Source of the DNA: Candidatus Poribacteria bacterium | GTDB lineage: Bacteria > Poribacteria > WGA-4E > WGA-3G | Direction: 5' to 3' | DNA length: 63,570 nucleotides | Assembly (NCBI GenBank): GCA_028820845.1 | Contig: JAPPII010000108.1 | Coordinates: 1-63,570 of the forward strand | Part shown: one piece after another, positions 17,604 to 25,836 of the stretch | How positions within the stretch are numbered: position 1 is the first letter of the stretch | How the letters are laid out: each line of letters starts with the position of its first letter | The notes under the pieces: generated by a model | Seen by the model: only the letters and a program-made list of their open reading frames with translations | Databases searched by the model: none | Told to the model about the DNA's origin: nothing | Program-made: the position numbers and the translations under genes

Positions 17604-19043
17604 ATGTCAATAACTTTAATTCAGAAAGAGATAATGCTTCACATTTTGAGTGCACGGTTTGTCGCACTACTCCTGATGTGTGTCCTGCTCATTCCGCTCA
17701 ATTTCCACATCAACTACCATCGGTATCTCCAACGCCAAGTTGACTATCAAGAAGCCGTGAAAAAGGAAAACAATAAGAATCCTGCAGACGAGCCTTGGGT
17801 ACACAGACAAGATACAGATCCAAATCTTGAAGTCTCTAAACTGATTCTTAAACCCACACCTTTAAGCGTGTTTGCAACCGGTTTAGAGTCCATCATTCCG
17901 AGTTATCTGGGGATGACACGCAACGGGATAAAGCCGGGGGACACGGTGCTATCTTCTGCACCGATAGCCTTTCTCTTTGGGCATCTGGACTTTGTGTTCG
18001 TCGTTAGTACGGTTTTTAGTCTGTTAGCACTCCTGTTTACCTTTGATGCGGTCGCGGGAGAAAAGGAAGCAGGAACACTTCGGATAATCCTCGCCAACGC
18101 GCTGCCACGCGATATCTTTTTGTGGAGCAAACTTATCGGTGGCTACCTCGTCTTCATTGTTCCTTTCTTAGTCTCGTTAATCATCGGTTTACTCGTGCTC
18201 GTCTTACAAGGATTCCCCTTGGCTGAACCGGACATCTATCCTCGCGTTTTTTGCCTCATCCTCGTCTCGTTGCTCTATATTGCGGTCTTTTTTGCGCTGG
18301 GGTCAGTAATTTCAATTTATTTTGATAGTTCCAAAACTGCCCTGATTGTTGCCTTTACGATTTGGGTGTTCACCGTTCTAATCCTACCGCGGGTCGGATT
18401 CCTCGCTGCGCAAATTGTCGCGCCTGCCCCAACAGCGGAAAGCGTCTACAGAGAAAAAGCAGCGAAGCAAGCAGAATTGCGTGCAGGTCTTGAAAAAGAA
18501 AAAGGCAAACTCTTTTCTGAAATGTTCCAAGACCTCTTGCCAGAAGAACCGACATCGGGTGGTTTCGCTGCTGTAGTAGGTGGTCCAGAATATTTCGATA
18601 AAATGAATGAGAAGATGGCACCGCTTGAAGAGGCTGCGCGGTTAGAATATCGTGACTTCGCGGCGGAGGTCAACCAACGGTATCAGCAGCGAAGAAAACA
18701 CCAAGAAGAAATCGGCATCAACCTTTCCCGGATCACGCCTACGTCTTCCTTTATCTCTTTAGCGACCGATGCGACACAAACCGGTCAGGCGAAAAGAAAC
18801 GCCTATTTTCAAACGGGAGCCCGCTACTATGAGACGCTTGATGCGGAAATGTTCAGCAAAATATCAGAAGCCTCTTTTGGGCACTCAGAAGAAACCCCAT
18901 CCCCGCTGCCACCGCCATCCATCGTAGAACCGACCTTGGAAGAGACGCTCCAGCATGCTGTCTTGGATCTGCTATTGCTCTGCTTCTTCGCAGGTGGATT
19001 GACAACTGCTGCGTTTCTGAAATTTTTCCGTGCAGATATTTGA
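17604..19043 (+). CDS. ABC-2 type transporter permease
   Basis: The 479-residue protein has an N-terminal transmembrane helix, a roughly 110-residue external region, the EKEAGTLRIILANALPRDIF signature of ABC-2 permeases near residue 155, and four or five helices to about residue 280. A charged coiled-coil stretch (about 295-390) and a last helix before the C-terminus follow. This is the layout of DUF3526-like permease subunits. No ATPase gene is adjacent; a partner may have been lost with the sigma gene or lie elsewhere. GGAGG ten bases before ATG 17604 fixes the start. The sigma-BNR gene begins 56 bp downstream. Confidence 0.75.
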   Translation: MSITLIQKEIMLHILSARFVALLLMCVLLIPLNFHINYHRYLQRQVDYQEAVKKENNKNPADEPWVHRQDTDPNLEVSKLILKPTPLSVFATGLESIIPSYLGMTRNGIKPGDTVLSSAPIAFLFGHLDFVFVVSTVFSLLALLFTFDAVAGEKEAGTLRIILANALPRDIFLWSKLIGGYLVFIVPFLVSLIIGLLVLVLQGFPLAEPDIYPRVFCLILVSLLYIAVFFALGSVISIYFDSSKTALIVAFTIWVFTVLILPRVGFLAAQIVAPAPTAESVYREKAAKQAELRAGLEKEKGKLFSEMFQDLLPEEPTSGGFAAVVGGPEYFDKMNEKMAPLEEAARLEYRDFAAEVNQRYQQRRKHQEEIGINLSRITPTSSFISLATDATQTGQAKRNAYFQTGARYYETLDAEMFSKISEASFGHSEETPSPLPPPSIVEPTLEETLQHAVLDLLLLCFFAGGLTTAAFLKFFRADI

Positions 19044-19099
19044 GGAGGAAAGGGAATGTTCAAACCGTTAAACTCATTCATTAACTATGGAGAACTGTG

Positions 19100-21997
19100 A
19101 TGGAAAAAAACGATGCGCAACTGATTCGCAGTGTCTTGTCAGGCGACGAGTCGGCATTCGGCACTTTAATCCAAAAGTACCAAAAGGGCATTCACGCGTT
19201 GGCGTGGCGGAAGATCGGTGATTTCCACTATGCTGAAGAGATTACACAAGATACCTTCCTCCGAGCATACGAAAAACTCTCGACGCTCAAGAATCCTAAT
19301 CAGTTTGCTGGGTGGCTCTACGTTATCGCAAATCGGCTTTGCCTGAATTGGATGCGAAAACAAAAATCTGCGATGCTGTCGTTGGAGCAGATGTCTGAGA
19401 GAGAAATAGATACGCTAACTTATGAGCATTCTATGTCGGTGTATCGCGAAACAGAAGCTGCTGAGCACCGTCATGAAATTGCCCAAAAACTGCTCGCAAA
19501 ACTGCCAGAGAGCGAACGGACGGTCATGACACTCTACTATCTCGGCGAGATACCCGCGAAAGAAATTAGCAAGTTCTTAGGGGTATCTGTAAAGACGATC
19601 CATAGCCGACTCCATCGGGCACGAAAGCGTTTACAAGGAGAAGAAGAGCTCCTCATCAAAGAGGTGCTTGGTAACGTCCAATTACCGACTCACCTCATAG
19701 AGCGTATCATGCAGCAAGTAGCTGATCTGAAACCTGCTCCGACTCCGACTGGAAAGCCGTTGCTCCCATGGGCGGCTTTTGGCGCGGCTACGGTTTTAGT
19801 GCTGTTGCTGTTAGGTGCCAGCAATCAGTACATCGCCCGTTTTCAGAAGCCGTACAGTTTTGAGGCGGTATCCGAACCCACAGTTGAAATCATTGATGCC
19901 TTTATCGTACTTGATATAGATTCAAAACCAGCTGTGCGGAATCAAACAGGACAGGCGAATAGCTCCATCCATAACAGCGGTGCAGGTCTATCGACTGCTG
20001 AGACAACTTTAGCATCTAATACTCAGACGGATTCTACGAAGATCTCTGATTCACAGTGGACACCAACAAATGGGCCCGACGGTGGTACTGTATACGACAT
20101 CTTTGCTACAGCCGAGAGGAGCCTTTATGCTGCTGCACCAACAGGTATCTACAGATTAACAGCAGACGCAACTACATGGACGCGCATCAACACGAATATA
20201 CCAATCGGAGGGTTGCGAATGCCGATGGCAGCATACGCCGAGACGCTCTATATTGTTTCGACGGATAAGATATTCACTTCAACCGATAAGGGTGAGACAT
20301 GGCATGTCCTTTGTTCCCGTCCAAAAGGACATCCGACTGGACTCGTCGTCATGGCTGCGGCAGAGCAGCAGAGCTTACACGCACATCCTGTAATGTATCT
20401 CACGTTACAAAACAGAGGCGTTTTTCGATCTATAGATGCTGGTGCACAATGGCATCATCTACCGGAGGGGTTAGCAAACGAAAACGTTTATGCAATGGCT
20501 GCGGTCGGAGACACAGTGTTTGCTGGCACAAACAAGGGGCTCCATCGCCTTAATTCAGACGTTTGGCAACGATTGCCTGTGGGGCTGCCAGGACCTGTCT
20601 ACGCCGTGACGAGATTTGAAAACAACCTTTACATTGAAATAGGTTCTAATCATTTCCCATGGAATCCGATCGCGTCGAAGCAAAATGAAGCGTATAATGT
20701 GACAATCCTTGACGACACAAATACGAGCAGAATTTTACACTCGACTGACTTAGGAGCGTCATGGACTGAGATAACAGATGAAAATGAATCCGCCTTTATG
20801 AATGCAGCATTTGGCATGGTACTTCTAACTAACACCCGTGAAATGTTCTTCCCACTGGGAGTTGTAAAGGCGGACAAAGATACTTTTTACAGAGCCGGTC
20901 CCTGGGGTATTCATCGCTCAACCGACCGCGGTAGATCGTGGCATTCATTTATGAAGGGGATAACCGGAACGACAATACAAGATTTGGTCGCAATTAACAA
21001 TAGACTTTACGCGTTCACTGGTAGGGATCTCGTTCAATCAACGAATGGTGGTGAGACATGGGAAACCCTTCGGATTGATTCCAGCGATCGCACCCTGAAA
21101 GAATTTTCTCTTATTAATACTTATCTCGCTTCACAATTAGCAGTTGACGGCGAGGTTCTCTACGGAATCCTACCGGGAAAAAACGCCCCACACCTACGCG
21201 TTTTCCATTTATCCACAGATGACGACGCGTTTGTTCCCGTTCACGAAGCACCCCCTTTCAAACGAGAATTCCCACTTACTGAGGAGAAAACAAGAATCGA
21301 AGCCCCCATAGCGGAGCATTCACATAATAACATCGAAAAAAGCGACGACTTGTCAGCATCGATGCACGTTTTTGAAATACGTACTGTCACCGGTGGATTA
21401 GCCGTTAATGGACACACCCTCTATGTGGAATACGAGCGGAGCCTTTTCAGATGGCGACCTGGCGATTCAGAATGGACAGATACTGGTTTAATAGATACCG
21501 GTGAACCTCGTAAGGACAAACCAGATAGAGGTTTCAAGTTAGCGGTTTCAGGAGAAACTGTCTACGTCGGTAAGCGAGATGGCAAACTGTTTCAATCACT
21601 TGATGCAGGCAACAGTTGGAAAGATGTTACATCCAACCTTCCACTTCACTTTAAACGTTTCAACGAGATAGTCTTTGTAGGTTCCACAGTCTACGTTGCA
21701 ACGGACACAGGGGTCTTGGTCTCACAAACTGGAGAACACTGGTCGGTGCTGACCGATGGAATGGGAACGCGTCCTGTCATAGACAGGCTTGCTGGAGATA
21801 GCACATCGGTTTATGGTGCCGGTGATGCGGGTCTTTATCATTTAGATGATCGTGGGAAGTGGAAACAGGTTTCGCCGAGCGTTCCAGGTAAAGTTAATTC
21901 TCTGGTTGTCAGTAACAATACGCTTTACATTGCTACCGACCATGCCGGGCTGTTTCATATCTCGCTTGAAGCAGAGGGGTTGAAAGCCAACTTTTAA
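19100..21997 (+). CDS. ECF sigma factor fused to a membrane helix and BNR/Ycf48-like propeller
   Basis: This 965-residue paralogue has sigma region 2 (GTLIQKYQKG, YAEEITQDTFLRAYEKL), region 4 (LPESERTVMTLYYLGEI, ISKFLGVSVKTIHSRLHRAR) and a hydrophobic segment near residues 222-242 (LPWAAFGAATVLVLLLLG). The juxtamembrane linker (FQKPYSF, SKPAVRNQ) matches the Kelch paralogue. From about residue 310 it carries many repeats with S(T/L)D.G.(S/T)W, for example STDKGETWHVL, SIDAGAQWHHL, STDRGRSWHSF and SLDAGNSWKDV, which are BNR/photosystem-assembly-type propeller blades. GGAG precedes ATG 19100. It is probably co-transcribed with the permease gene. The ligand is unknown. Confidence 0.85.
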   Translation: MEKNDAQLIRSVLSGDESAFGTLIQKYQKGIHALAWRKIGDFHYAEEITQDTFLRAYEKLSTLKNPNQFAGWLYVIANRLCLNWMRKQKSAMLSLEQMSEREIDTLTYEHSMSVYRETEAAEHRHEIAQKLLAKLPESERTVMTLYYLGEIPAKEISKFLGVSVKTIHSRLHRARKRLQGEEELLIKEVLGNVQLPTHLIERIMQQVADLKPAPTPTGKPLLPWAAFGAATVLVLLLLGASNQYIARFQKPYSFEAVSEPTVEIIDAFIVLDIDSKPAVRNQTGQANSSIHNSGAGLSTAETTLASNTQTDSTKISDSQWTPTNGPDGGTVYDIFATAERSLYAAAPTGIYRLTADATTWTRINTNIPIGGLRMPMAAYAETLYIVSTDKIFTSTDKGETWHVLCSRPKGHPTGLVVMAAAEQQSLHAHPVMYLTLQNRGVFRSIDAGAQWHHLPEGLANENVYAMAAVGDTVFAGTNKGLHRLNSDVWQRLPVGLPGPVYAVTRFENNLYIEIGSNHFPWNPIASKQNEAYNVTILDDTNTSRILHSTDLGASWTEITDENESAFMNAAFGMVLLTNTREMFFPLGVVKADKDTFYRAGPWGIHRSTDRGRSWHSFMKGITGTTIQDLVAINNRLYAFTGRDLVQSTNGGETWETLRIDSSDRTLKEFSLINTYLASQLAVDGEVLYGILPGKNAPHLRVFHLSTDDDAFVPVHEAPPFKREFPLTEEKTRIEAPIAEHSHNNIEKSDDLSASMHVFEIRTVTGGLAVNGHTLYVEYERSLFRWRPGDSEWTDTGLIDTGEPRKDKPDRGFKLAVSGETVYVGKRDGKLFQSLDAGNSWKDVTSNLPLHFKRFNEIVFVGSTVYVATDTGVLVSQTGEHWSVLTDGMGTRPVIDRLAGDSTSVYGAGDAGLYHLDDRGKWKQVSPSVPGKVNSLVVSNNTLYIATDHAGLFHISLEAEGLKANF

Positions 21998-22073
21998 GAC
22001 GAACTTACTACGAGAGACGGTCTCCTCAATCACTGAAATGTCTCTTTAATTATTGACGTTACTATAAACTATT

Positions 22074-22119
22074 GCCTAAGCTCTTAGCTTGGTTAAATCA
22101 CCAAACTAAGAACTCAGGC
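22074..22119. terminator. Bidirectional hairpin between convergent genes
   Basis: Two 20-nt arms (22074-22093 and 22100-22119) match at 17 of 20 positions around a 6-nt loop. It sits between the stops of the sigma-BNR gene and the WD40 gene, as expected for a shared terminator, though a T tract is lacking. Confidence 0.55.
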
Positions 22120-22145
22120 AACTGACTTCGTTTGAATGTTGAACT

Positions 22146-23201
22146 TTAACTTATCGAAAAAACGCTTACCCCACCCGACTCGTCACCAACAGCAATATAC
22201 TGGTCATCCGGTGACCAAACGAGGCTTGTGACCCCCGCTGTCAGAGCGGCTTCATGAACCGCCAGAGAACTGATTCTGCCTCGCAATTGCCAGACGTAGA
22301 CCAGACCGTCGGCGCTGCCTGAGGCCAGCAGTTTTCCGCGATGTTGAAAACGCACAACGCTGAGAAAATCCTGATGCCTGGAAAGCGTAATGGGACTGGT
22401 ACCGGCCGGGCCGCGACCGGAACAATCCCACACCGTAACTTCCTGACCGCCTCCCGTAGCCAAGTATCGGCTCGTGGCATCCCACGAGAGTTCTCGCACT
22501 TTCGTCGGATAGCCAGTCATTTGCAAGTCCTTACCGGTAGACATAATCCAGAAATGTACGGTCGAATCTTGATCTCCCGTGGCGATGTGTTTGCCGTCAG
22601 GGCTCCACGCAACCACCAGTGATGAGCCTTGCCATTCCAATCGGCGGACGGCTTCCGACTGTTGCGGGTCCCACAGCGCGACGCCGCCGTAGGCAATCGA
22701 GGCGAGTTGCCTTACACGCGGTCTCCACTGGAGACCAGAAATCGTGCTCTGATGGTCGGAATATTCGCGAACAAGATCGCCGACAGCGTTCCAGAGTTTC
22801 AGCTTACGACCAGCGGCAGAGGCGAGTATCGGTTTTTTACCACCACTCCAAGTGAGGTGCTCAACCCATGCTGCGCCCCCGTCAAGCGAATGGGTCGCTT
22901 CGCCACTTGTTATATCCCACAACCGAATTTTCCCATCCTGTCCTGCGCTTGCAAGCACCTTGCTGTCTGGACGCCAAGCGATTGACATTGTACCGAATTC
23001 ATGCCCGTCAAAGGCATGGATAACCGCTCGATGACGCCCTTCAAAAATTGTCACTGGACCGAGAACCGACGCGGCAGCAATATATCTCCCATCAGGGGAC
23101 CACGCCAGATCAATGACGTGATCGCTGATGGTTGCCGTCCAATTTTCGCGCAGTTGAGAGGGCTGGAAAAAGCGGTTGCTCACGGTGTTCAAGCGAGACA
23201 T
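22146..23201 (-). CDS. WD40-repeat protein linked to COG0523 GTPase
   Basis: The 351-residue protein is made of about seven WD40 blades. Clear WD-type ends are DGKIRLWDI, RKLKLWNA, GGVALWDP, STVHFWIM, QEVTVWDC and GLVYVWQL, with LAWSPDGRYIA-like strands between. No signal peptide is visible, so it is probably cytoplasmic. The first 13 bp overlap the 3' end of the COG0523 gene, so the two are translated together. I recall the COG0523-WD40 pair near zinc transport genes in other bacteria. It may be a scaffold or chaperone partner of the GTPase; that role is inference. Confidence 0.8.
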   Translation of the reverse strand: MSRLNTVSNRFFQPSQLRENWTATISDHVIDLAWSPDGRYIAAASVLGPVTIFEGRHRAVIHAFDGHEFGTMSIAWRPDSKVLASAGQDGKIRLWDITSGEATHSLDGGAAWVEHLTWSGGKKPILASAAGRKLKLWNAVGDLVREYSDHQSTISGLQWRPRVRQLASIAYGGVALWDPQQSEAVRRLEWQGSSLVVAWSPDGKHIATGDQDSTVHFWIMSTGKDLQMTGYPTKVRELSWDATSRYLATGGGQEVTVWDCSGRGPAGTSPITLSRHQDFLSVVRFQHRGKLLASGSADGLVYVWQLRGRISSLAVHEAALTAGVTSLVWSPDDQYIAVGDESGGVSVFSIS

Positions 23202-24541
23202 GCTTCAAACCCCTCAGTCAATTCGGCCCGGTCGAGGTTGCGCCCGATGAAGATGAGGCTATTGTAGCGCGATTCATCATCCCAGGGGCGGTCGGGGCGA
23301 CCGTCGAATAGCATATGAACACCTTGGAAGACGAATCGGTTTGGCTGCCCCTTGATGCTCAGAATACCTTTCATGCGGAAGATGTCGACCCCTTTTGTCA
23401 TAAGCAGATTGCTAATCCAATCGTTCAGCCGATCGGGGTCGAGGTCGCCGGGGGTTGTGATGCCGACCGATGTGACTTCGTCATCATGTTCGTGGTCTGG
23501 CTTAAATTCGCGTTCAACAACTGGCTTGACAAGGGTGCCGCTGCCAAAGAGTTGTGCTTGAAATTCGTCGGGGTGATGCTCGGTAAACAGCGCGTAAGCA
23601 CCGGGGCGGTCGATCTGCACGTCAAAGCGTAATTCGTCCGCCGTGAGATTCAATGCAATGAGGTGTCCACTCGGTTGAAGGGTGCCACCCGCCGAAAGTT
23701 CATGCTCATCATCGGAGAAAACCAGAACGACTGGCTCAACAGCGGCTTTCAAAGCTTCATCGGTTGACTCATTTACGGGCACCAACGCGACTTTCATCGT
23801 CGGGTCAGGACCTTCTTGGAGAACCAGTTCATGCGTGCCTGTCGAAAGGTTATAAACACCCGCCCATTCAAAGGGATACTCCGGCTCCATAAACTGTGGG
23901 TCAATCTCCATCGCCCGGTCCAGATCGAATCCGCCGACATTGAGAATCTTGTCCATTTCAACCACGGCGTTTTTCGTTCGATAAATCTTCGCTGCAGCGT
24001 TCATGCTGCGAATTCTGGCTTCCAGTTGCTCTAACTCTCCCTCGGTCACAAGGTCAATCTTGTTCAACAAAATGACATCGGCAAAGGCAATCTGTTCACG
24101 TGCCTCGTCGCTGTCATCGATGTGCTGCCAGATGTGTTTGGCATCAACCAGCGTCGTGACGGAATCGAGTTGCAGTTTCTCCTGCATTTCGGCATCCATA
24201 AAGAACGTCTGCGCAACTGGCCCGGGGTCCGCAAGCCCTGTAGTTTCGACCATGATGTAGTCGAACTTATCGCGACGCTTCATCAGATTCCCCAAAATAC
24301 GGATGAGATCCCCGCGCACCGTGCAGCAGATGCAACCATTGTTCATCTCGAAAATCTCTTCTTCGGCACCGATGACCAAATCATTATCGACACCGATCTC
24401 GCCAAACTCGTTTTCGATGACGGCGATACGTTTGCCATGGTTTTCGGTGAGAATACGGTTGAGAAGCGTGGTTTTACCAGACCCCAAAAAGCCTGTCAAC
24501 ACGGTGACAGGGACTTGATTGTTTAGCGTGGCTGTGTTCAT
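23189..24541 (-). CDS. COG0523 G3E GTPase, putative zinc metallochaperone
   Basis: The 450-residue protein has a Walker A loop GFLGSGKT (residues 17-24), the metal-binding CxCC motif (Cys70, Cys72, Cys73 in NGCICCTVRGDL), an ETTGLADP switch and the base-specifying NKID motif. A CobW C-terminal domain follows, with a charged DHEHDDE loop that could bind metal. Family members deliver zinc, cobalt or iron to client proteins; the neighbours here point to zinc. AAGGAGAGAAAG precedes ATG 24541. The stretch is visibly richer in G+C than the sigma region (33 of 60 in 23221-23280 against 23 of 60 in 14521-14580), which may mean transfer. Confidence 0.85.
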   Translation of the reverse strand: MNTATLNNQVPVTVLTGFLGSGKTTLLNRILTENHGKRIAVIENEFGEIGVDNDLVIGAEEEIFEMNNGCICCTVRGDLIRILGNLMKRRDKFDYIMVETTGLADPGPVAQTFFMDAEMQEKLQLDSVTTLVDAKHIWQHIDDSDEAREQIAFADVILLNKIDLVTEGELEQLEARIRSMNAAAKIYRTKNAVVEMDKILNVGGFDLDRAMEIDPQFMEPEYPFEWAGVYNLSTGTHELVLQEGPDPTMKVALVPVNESTDEALKAAVEPVVLVFSDDEHELSAGGTLQPSGHLIALNLTADELRFDVQIDRPGAYALFTEHHPDEFQAQLFGSGTLVKPVVEREFKPDHEHDDEVTSVGITTPGDLDPDRLNDWISNLLMTKGVDIFRMKGILSIKGQPNRFVFQGVHMLFDGRPDRPWDDESRYNSLIFIGRNLDRAELTEGFEACLA

Positions 24542-24560
24542 CTTTCTCTCCTTGTTGAAT

Positions 24561-24821
24561 TTAGTCAGCGGTCAAGCTAACGATGTCCGTCTGCTTCACC
24601 TCCGCCAGTGGTTTGTGAATCTTGTATTGCCGGGGCTTTCCCGGCGTTTCCATGATTGCAATGACCGTTTCAATAGGCGGACAGCCTTCTTCGGTGCATT
24701 GCAACTGAGTAATCATCACGGAGATGTCTTCTGATAGGTCAAAGGCTTGGGAGACCCACGATTTGATCTGGACGAGTTGCTGTGGGTCACTCTCTTTTTG
24801 TGAATTGAAAAAATTCAGCAC
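24561..24821 (-). CDS. Small protein with CTEEGCPP motif, zinc-cluster associated
   Basis: This 86-residue protein starts at GTG 24821, with AAAGGAG 11 bases upstream. It has a helical N-terminal half, then LQCTEEGCPPIETVIAIME, in which two cysteines five residues apart precede a Pro-Pro turn, and a basic KPRQYKIHKPL segment. I do not recognise the family with certainty; the paired cysteines next to a COG0523 GTPase suggest a metal-binding accessory or client. It ends 20 bp before the GTPase gene, consistent with one transcript. A degraded copy of its 3' third lies at 28174-28272. Confidence 0.6.
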   Translation of the reverse strand: MLNFFNSQKESDPQQLVQIKSWVSQAFDLSEDISVMITQLQCTEEGCPPIETVIAIMETPGKPRQYKIHKPLAEVKQTDIVSLTAD

Positions 24822-25050
24822 TGTTGTATGGTCTCCTTTAAACCGTCTGTTATCAAGCTCGTATCAATGCAGCAGCGCTGTACGACAGGAGCCTGCCCGG
24901 CGAACGCTTGCCACTGTAAAGTCTTGTAACTCACGGTTCGCTTATTTTTACTGAAACCCGAACGAGGGAGATCGAAACCGATCAAAACGGTGACTATCAA
25001 AGGCTGAAGGCAGCTGATGATATTCCTCTATTATCTGAGCTTGATGTTTA

Positions 25051-25644
25051 TCAATCGCTTCTAGGCTGTGAAATCAAGTATTCGACGAGTTCATGCCACT
25101 TTGCAGCCATCTCGTGTGCAGGAATACGTTTCTTCTTCCATGCGTCAGTACACCGTTGGCGATAGTCAAGTCCGTATTCAGAAATAATCCACCGCTCGTA
25201 GTCGCCTATCCATGCGAGACCTTGAGTGAGCAAGTTGAAAACGCGACACCACGCTTCCACATCACATGGCTGCGTAAGCTCAGGGAGTTGCTTCAATTTC
25301 CATATAGGCAACGAAAAATCGACCGCTGCTGTCTGTTTGGGCGCGAATTTGTAACGCTGCAAGAAAAGCCCTTCTCGGTACCCATCGCCATAGAAAAACC
25401 CGAATCCCCATAAAATAACTCGGCTTCTGCCAGCACCACGCCACTCATAAGCGGTACTTCCGTGCTTACCTTCCGGCGGTCGATGTTTGGTAAACCCGTA
25501 GGCGAGTAAAGCATTTCCGTCTGCCCGGCGAATGTCCTGTCCCCAACACCACAACTGTTGGTCCAACAGCGTCGTCCCGGTCTTCCTGACCTTCCTCAAT
25601 GCACCTAACCAACGCGCAGATTCGTCGTCAGTTCTGCCAGACAT
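25051..25644 (-). CDS. Conserved hypothetical protein, 197 residues
   Basis: No family is recognised. The protein is soluble and rich in Trp and Arg (WLGALRKVRKTGT, LLDQQLWCWGQDI, VILWGFGFFYGDGYREGLFL), with a helical C-terminal third (RCTDAWKKKRIPAHEMAAKWHELVEY split over positions 160-188). The ribosome-binding site TAGGAGG before ATG 25644 is strong and the frame is clean, so it is a real gene. It lies in the same orientation as the zinc-island genes, 229 bp upstream of the small CTEEGCPP gene; that gap shows nothing recognisable. Confidence 0.6.
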   Translation of the reverse strand: MSGRTDDESARWLGALRKVRKTGTTLLDQQLWCWGQDIRRADGNALLAYGFTKHRPPEGKHGSTAYEWRGAGRSRVILWGFGFFYGDGYREGLFLQRYKFAPKQTAAVDFSLPIWKLKQLPELTQPCDVEAWCRVFNLLTQGLAWIGDYERWIISEYGLDYRQRCTDAWKKKRIPAHEMAAKWHELVEYLISQPRSD

Positions 25645-25786
25645 GACTATTCCCTCCTAAGAAGCCGCTTTTACTTCTTCCCAAGTTCATGAAGCAATTC
25701 AAAAGTTGTGTCAACACTTGTCCGCGCGTCGTTTTCTACAAGTTCACTGACTTTTTCTCTGTGTTACACTCCTGCGAATATACAGA

Positions 25787-25824
25787 TTCATCACTACCCA
25801 CTGACATTCAAGGGTAGTGATGAA
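25787..25824 (-). terminator. Hairpin after the AztD-like gene
   Basis: Perfect 13-bp arms TTCATCACTACCC (25787-25799) and GGGTAGTGATGAA (25812-25824) flank a 12-nt loop, starting 12 bp beyond the AztD-like stop. No clear U tract follows on the minus strand. Confidence 0.5.
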
Positions 25825-25836
25825 TTTTCTCGGCAC

